DNA from: Candidatus Didemnitutus sp.
GTDB taxonomy: Bacteria > Verrucomicrobiota > Verrucomicrobiia > Opitutales > Opitutaceae
Direction: 5' to 3'
DNA: 53,895 nucleotides
Assembly: GCA_023701285.1 (NCBI GenBank)
Contig: JAMPXH010000013.1
Location: 1 to 53,895, forward strand
Shown here: positions 49,549 to 53,895 of the stretch, one piece after another
Numbering within the stretch: the first letter of the stretch is position 1
Layout of the letters: every line of letters begins with the position of its first letter
Notes under the pieces: generated by a model
Told to the model about the DNA's origin: nothing
Database searches by the model: none
The model's input: the letters and a program-made list of their open reading frames with translations, nothing else
Translations under genes and position numbers: made by a program

Positions 49549-52500
49549 ATGCGTTCCCTGTTCCTCTTCGCCGCCTTCGCCGGCGCGACCATCTCCCTCG
49601 CGGCGGCGGATGAGTTTCATCGCTACACGAATTACGATCCCGATCTCGCGGCCCACACGCCGCGCGAGGCGGATTTTGCTTCCCCGACCGGGTTCGCGCG
49701 GCCGCAGGCCTGGTGGCACTGGATCGGCGGCAACGTCTCCCGCGCCGGCATCGAGGCCGACCTGCGCGAGATGGCGGACAAGGGCTACGGCTTCGCCCGC
49801 ATCTTCCACCTCAACGGCAAGGTCCCCGGGCCGCTGAAGTTCAACTCGGCCGAGTGGTTCGACACTTTCCGCTTCACCGCCGAGACGGCGAAGCGCTACG
49901 GCATCGGGCTCGGCATCCACGCCTGCGAAGGCTGGTCCGAAGCGGGCGGCCCTTGGATCACGCCCGAGCTCTCGATGAAGGAGCTCACTTACAAGCTCGT
50001 GCGCGTCACCGGCAACGGCAGCGAGCAGGCCATCCCCTTGCCGGAGCTCGAGCGGAAGCGCGATTTCGTGCGCGACATCGCCGTGCTCGCCTGGCCGGCG
50101 AAGCGTCCCGCCGACCTCGCCATGCACCGCGGCGTGTTGGCGAAGGTCGGTCCGGCCAACGCCGACACCAAACCGAGCCACGGCAACACGGGCGTGCTCT
50201 TCGACGGCCGCCGCGAGAAGACGATCGCCTACGCGCACGACAAGACGCGCCCCGACCAGTTCTGCGGCGTGACACTCGAGTTCAAGGAGCCCTTCGAGGC
50301 TGCGGGTGTTTTTACCGAGGTGCAGTGGATGTATGAACTGCCGAAGAACATCTTCCTCGAGGCCTCGGACGACGGCGTGACCTTCACGCGCGTGTGCGAG
50401 CTACAGTTCCGGCAGGCAGACACTTCCGCCGAGTTTTCGCCGCGCCGCGCACGGTTCTGGCGCCTCGTCCGTTACCAGAGCCCCGATCCCACCGAGCGCG
50501 TCCGGCGCGGGGTCGTGAAGGAGCATGTGCTCACCATCGCCGAGCTCGAGCTGCTCGCGCCCGGCGAATTCTCCCGCGCGGCCTCGCCGATCGACAATTT
50601 CGCCGCCAAGGCCGGCGTCCTCGCCACGAGCGGCGCAATCGAAGAGACCACGCGTCCGTTCCCGGCCCCGCTCACGCTGCGCCGCGACGAGATCCGCGAT
50701 CTCACCGCCCAGGCCGAGGGCGGCGTGCTGCGCTGGACCGTGCCCGCCGGCGAATGGGTCGTGATGCGCGCCGGCTACACCACCACGGGCAAGACAAACC
50801 ATCCCGCCACGCCCGAGGGCCTCGGCCTGGAAGTCGACAAGTTCGACCCGGCGGCGCTCGACCATCATTTCGCGGCCTACCCGCAGCGCATGATCGATGC
50901 GGCCGGTCCGCTCGCAGGCGACACCTTCTCGATCATCGCCACTGATTCGTGGGAGGCCGGGCATCAGAACTGGACCGAACGCCTGCCGGAGCTTTTTCGC
51001 GCCCGCAACGGCTACGATTTGCTCGCGTGGCTGCCAGTTTACGCGGGCGAATGCATCGAGGATGTCGCGACGACCGAGAATTTCCTCCGCGATCTGCGCC
51101 GCACCTTTTCGGAGCTCGTGATGGAGAATTTCTACGGGCGGCTCGGCGAACTCGTCCGCGCCCGCGGGCTGCGCTACGAGACCGAGCCCGCGAGTGGCAT
51201 CTTCATGCGCAGCCCGATGAACTCGTTCCGCGAGGCCGATATTCCCATGAGCGAGGTCTGGCAGGATGCGCGCGAGCCCGGCGTCGTGCCCGGCGTGCGC
51301 CACTCGGCCGCGCGCGAAGTCGCGAGCACCGCGCATTTCTACGGCAAGCAATTCGTCACCTGCGAGGCCCTCACCTCCCGCAAGGGCAACTGGGCCGAGA
51401 CACCGTGGACGATGAAAGGCACCGCCGACACCGTGCTGCTCGCCGGTTTCAACGGCACGGTTTTTCATTCCTACACGCACCAAGCCGACGAGCGCGCGCC
51501 CGGCTGGCAGATGGATCCGTGGGGCGTCTCGCTCAACCGCAAGCTCCCGTGGTGGCGCTTCGCCCGGCCATGGTTCGACACGATCGCGCGCAATCAATAC
51601 CTGTTGCAGCAGGGCAAATACGCCGCGCGGATCCTCTCGCTCTACTCGGACGAGATCCCCACGACCGGCGTCTCGCTCGAGATCACCGGCAACTTTGCCT
51701 ACGACATCATCGAGGGCGACGGCGTGCGCCGCTTTCTCAAGGTGGTGGACGGCCGTCTCGTGAGCCCCGGACGCATGGCGTATGAACTCCTGGTCGTCTC
51801 GCCCAAGACGACGCTGCAACTTGCCACGCTCGAGCGTCTCCGCCACCTCGTGGCGGACGGTGCGACCGTCTCGGCGCTCGCGAAGCCTTCCGCCCCGCCT
51901 TCGCTGCGCGGCGGTGCCGAAGCGGCGGCGCGGTGGCGCGCGCTTGTCGAGGAACTCTACGGCGACGGACGCAAGGCTGCGCGCCGGCTGGGACGCGGCA
52001 CGTTTTATGTCGGTTACACGGCCAACGAGGCCGCGGCGGCGCGGGGCATCCGCGAGAATTTCCGCTGCACTCTCGCCGGGGCGCCTTCCACTGATCTCGG
52101 CTGGACGCACCGCGAGCATGCCGACGGCACCGAGTGGTTCTGGGTCATCAACCGCCTCCCCGATGCCCCGCGCACGGGCCTGCTGTCGTTCCGTGTGACG
52201 GGCAAGGACGTCGCGCTCTGGTATCCGGAGACAGGCCGGATCGAACGCGCGCCGGCCTATTTCGAGCGCGACGGCTACACGCATGTGCCGCTCACCCTCG
52301 AACGCATGGAAGGCGTGTTCGTCGTCTTCCGCGGCGCTCCGGAACAGCGTGCCGTCGTGCGCGCCGAGTGGGAGGGCAGGGAACTCTTCTCCGCGGGCGG
52401 GCCCGCCTCACGGACGGATAACACGCAGGTGGCGGACAGTTTTTCCTTCGCCGTCACTGTCGCGCCGACCATCGATCGCAAGCTTACCGCGGCGGCGCGG

Positions 52501-53577
52501 CGTGGCATCGTCAGTCAGGCGGGCGAGAACTTCGTCCTCTTCCCCGAGCAGATGCACATGAAGATGGGCGATGCGAAGCGCGCTTGTGCCGGCCTGAGCG
52601 TCGGGCGCAACTCGATCGCCGTCTTCGAGCACGGCGCCGGTTTCCTGAACAGCGTGCTCGTGTGGGACCAACCCGTGCCGCCGGGCGCGCGCGTCGCCGT
52701 CGTCTACGAGCGCGGCGTGCCCAGCATGTTCGTCAACGGCCGGCTCGTCGCGCGCGGCGAGGCCTCCGGTCGCCTCGTGCATCCGCCGGCCGCCGTGCGG
52801 TCGTCGTTCAAGGGACGCGCGACCGATTTCACGGTGGCAGCGAAGGCATGGTCGCCTGCCGAGGCGCTGGCGCACGGTGCGCCCGCCGCGCCGGCCGGCC
52901 GGGAGGCAACGGACGCGCCGCGCCTGTTCGCGGACGCGACGGGGTTGGGCGCCGAGTTTACCACGCCCGGCACACTGCGTCTGACCCGCGCGGACGGCTC
53001 CGCGCTTGCGCTGACCGCGGCCGTGGTGCCATCGGCGCAGAAAATCGACGGCCCCTTTGCCGTGACTTTCGATCCGCAGTGGGGCGGGCCGGCGGAACCG
53101 CAGGAGTTTCCTGCGCTGACTTCCTGGACCGATTCGACCATGCCCGGCGTGAAGCATTTCTCCGGCACCGCGGTTTACACGAAAGCCTTCGATGTGGCGG
53201 CCGAGTCGCTCGCGCCGGACCTGCGGGTTGCCCTGGCGATTGAGCAGGTCGCGGAAGTGGCCGAGGTGACACTGAACGGCGAGCGCGTCGGCGTGCTTTG
53301 GCGCCCGCCGTATCGCATCGACGTCACGCGCCACCTGCGCGCGGGTCGCAACGAGCTGCGCATCGCCGTGGCGAACACGTGGGTCAACCGCTGTCTTTAC
53401 GACGCCACGCTGCCCGAGACGGAGCGGCTTACCTGGGCCAACACCATGGGCGTGCACTATCCCGACCCTGCGACGATCAAGCCCGGCGACTATTTCCCGT
53501 GGCAGTCAGGCCCGTTGCCGTCGGGTCTCCTCGGCGGCATGTCGCTCACCTTCACCCGCGTCGTGCGTGCCGATTAG
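49549..53577 (+). CDS. GH106-family alpha-L-rhamnosidase, enlarged with inserted binding domains
   Basis: 1342 residues; signal peptide MRSLFLFAAFAGATISLAAA. GH106 landmarks are PQAWWHWIGGNVSRAG, HACEGWSEAGGPWI, DSWEAGHQNWT near 466, CEALTSRKGNWAE near 605 and FHSYTHQADERAPGW. The C-terminal jelly roll has VTLNGERVGVLWR and VANTWVNR. It is ~320 residues longer than the GH106 at 3108. One insertion (about 210-345) looks like a discoidin module (LFDGRREKTIAY, FLEASDDGVTFTRV). A second (about 975-1110) looks like a LamG/concanavalin module (LVWDQPVPPGARVAVVYERG, SMFVNGRLVARG). The core differs enough from the first GH106 to suggest another rhamnosyl linkage. It is the only complete transcription unit here without an operator-like site upstream. 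Confidence 0.87.
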   Translation: MRSLFLFAAFAGATISLAAADEFHRYTNYDPDLAAHTPREADFASPTGFARPQAWWHWIGGNVSRAGIEADLREMADKGYGFARIFHLNGKVPGPLKFNSAEWFDTFRFTAETAKRYGIGLGIHACEGWSEAGGPWITPELSMKELTYKLVRVTGNGSEQAIPLPELERKRDFVRDIAVLAWPAKRPADLAMHRGVLAKVGPANADTKPSHGNTGVLFDGRREKTIAYAHDKTRPDQFCGVTLEFKEPFEAAGVFTEVQWMYELPKNIFLEASDDGVTFTRVCELQFRQADTSAEFSPRRARFWRLVRYQSPDPTERVRRGVVKEHVLTIAELELLAPGEFSRAASPIDNFAAKAGVLATSGAIEETTRPFPAPLTLRRDEIRDLTAQAEGGVLRWTVPAGEWVVMRAGYTTTGKTNHPATPEGLGLEVDKFDPAALDHHFAAYPQRMIDAAGPLAGDTFSIIATDSWEAGHQNWTERLPELFRARNGYDLLAWLPVYAGECIEDVATTENFLRDLRRTFSELVMENFYGRLGELVRARGLRYETEPASGIFMRSPMNSFREADIPMSEVWQDAREPGVVPGVRHSAAREVASTAHFYGKQFVTCEALTSRKGNWAETPWTMKGTADTVLLAGFNGTVFHSYTHQADERAPGWQMDPWGVSLNRKLPWWRFARPWFDTIARNQYLLQQGKYAARILSLYSDEIPTTGVSLEITGNFAYDIIEGDGVRRFLKVVDGRLVSPGRMAYELLVVSPKTTLQLATLERLRHLVADGATVSALAKPSAPPSLRGGAEAAARWRALVEELYGDGRKAARRLGRGTFYVGYTANEAAAARGIRENFRCTLAGAPSTDLGWTHREHADGTEWFWVINRLPDAPRTGLLSFRVTGKDVALWYPETGRIERAPAYFERDGYTHVPLTLERMEGVFVVFRGAPEQRAVVRAEWEGRELFSAGGPASRTDNTQVADSFSFAVTVAPTIDRKLTAAARRGIVSQAGENFVLFPEQMHMKMGDAKRACAGLSVGRNSIAVFEHGAGFLNSVLVWDQPVPPGARVAVVYERGVPSMFVNGRLVARGEASGRLVHPPAAVRSSFKGRATDFTVAAKAWSPAEALAHGAPAAPAGREATDAPRLFADATGLGAEFTTPGTLRLTRADGSALALTAAVVPSAQKIDGPFAVTFDPQWGGPAEPQEFPALTSWTDSTMPGVKHFSGTAVYTKAFDVAAESLAPDLRVALAIEQVAEVAEVTLNGERVGVLWRPPYRIDVTRHLRAGRNELRIAVANTWVNRCLYDATLPETERLTWANTMGVHYPDPATIKPGDYFPWQSGPLPSGLLGGMSLTFTRVVRAD

Positions 53578-53603
53578 AGCGCTTTATCATACAATGGCCG
53601 CCC

Positions 53604-53895
53604 TCAAGGCGTGCTGTCTGACGCGATGTCGCGGCCGTGGCGCAGGCGGTTGAGCACGCGCCAGGTCAGGTGCGTCATCGTGTCGGGGCGCGATTCGGGC
53701 AGCCAGCGGTCGGGATAGGCATTCCAGGTCTCGACGACGATCTGCGCAGGCTGCAGGCCCAGCGCGTGGATTTCCTCGAGGTAATTGAGCAACTCGACGC
53801 GCGCGGCGTAATTGCTGGAACCGGTGCCGCGGTTGCTGTTGGCGAGCATGCCGAATTTCAGCGGCGCTCCTCCGGGCCCGAACGGCAGGGCGGTC
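53604..53895 (-). CDS. 3' end of an unknown gene (5' end outside window)
   Basis: The last ~97 codons of a minus-strand frame open to the window edge; an internal ATG lies at 53849 but the frame continues upstream (FGPGGAPLKFGM). The visible part is LLNYLEEIHALGLQPAQIVVETWNAYPDRWLPE, then HLTWRVLNRLRHG. I do not recognise a family. The wording 'QIVVETWNAYPDRWLPE' suggests the end of a TIM-barrel-like or periplasmic enzyme, but this is a guess. It converges with the GH106 gene, 26 bp apart. Confidence 0.55.
   Translation of the reverse strand, partial: TALPFGPGGAPLKFGMLANSNRGTGSSNYAARVELLNYLEEIHALGLQPAQIVVETWNAYPDRWLPESRPDTMTHLTWRVLNRLRHGRDIASDSTP

Noticed and set aside
1-53895. CRISPR arrays, tRNA or rRNA genes, transposases, phage genes
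   Set aside because: I looked for regular repeats, cloverleaf-like ends and mobile-element motifs and saw none beyond the short hairpins listed.

Overview
The window is a 54-kb polysaccharide-utilisation region. It is GC-rich and densely packed with secreted carbohydrate-active enzymes. Autotransporter-associated beta-repeat proteins, a PEP-CTERM anchor, a TonB-dependent receptor without a SusD partner, Ca-loop 'D-D-D-G-x-N' C-terminal modules and LacI-type control together point to Verrucomicrobiota, probably Opitutaceae (inference; no rRNA or other marker gene is present).

Layout. (1) Positions 1-2192 (-): a GH16 enzyme fused to autotransporter-type beta repeats, running off the left edge. 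(2) Positions 2309-14063 (-): a six-gene operon, read right to left: large family member B1, GH43, large family member A1, a small lysozyme-like partner, a GH106 rhamnosidase and an SGNH lipoprotein esterase. (3) Positions 14266-18252 (+): a second small partner and large member A2. (4) Positions 18309-22052: rhaT (-) divergent from a TonB receptor (+), then a secreted lectin-like protein (22268-23077). (5) Positions 23347-25794: a LacI-family repressor (-) divergent from galK (+). (6) Positions 26135-44781 (+): a nine-gene, 18.6-kb operon: B2, an ExuT-like MFS carrier, an FAD oxidoreductase, large member C, a GH97-SGNH fusion, GH2, a SASA acetylesterase, GH16 and an alpha/beta esterase. (7) Positions 44908-49311 (+): two paralogous beta-repeat surface proteins with swapped C-termini. 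(8) Positions 49549-53577 (+): a 1342-residue GH106 with inserted binding domains. (9) The 3' end of an unknown gene (-) at the right edge.

How it works together (inference). The enzymes remove L-rhamnose (two GH106; RhaT), galactose or arabinose (GH2, GH97, GH43, GH16; galK) and acetyl groups (four esterase modules). The MFS carrier resembles hexuronate transporters. This suggests an acetylated polymer of rhamnose, uronic acid and galactose, such as rhamnogalacturonan I with galactan side chains. No PL4/9/11, GH28, GH105 or sulfatase is visible. No rhamnose catabolic genes (rhaA/B/D) are present either.

Two things stand out. First, there is a family of four (five with a distant relative) 870-1120-residue secreted beta-sandwich plus alpha-toroid proteins of no function known to me. 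Two of them are each paired with a small lysozyme-like protein. They are the best candidates for the missing backbone depolymerase. Second, a palindrome close to GGTCAAC-N-GTTGACC lies in nearly every intergenic promoter region, including that of the LacI gene. It defines a local regulon with one probable repressor.
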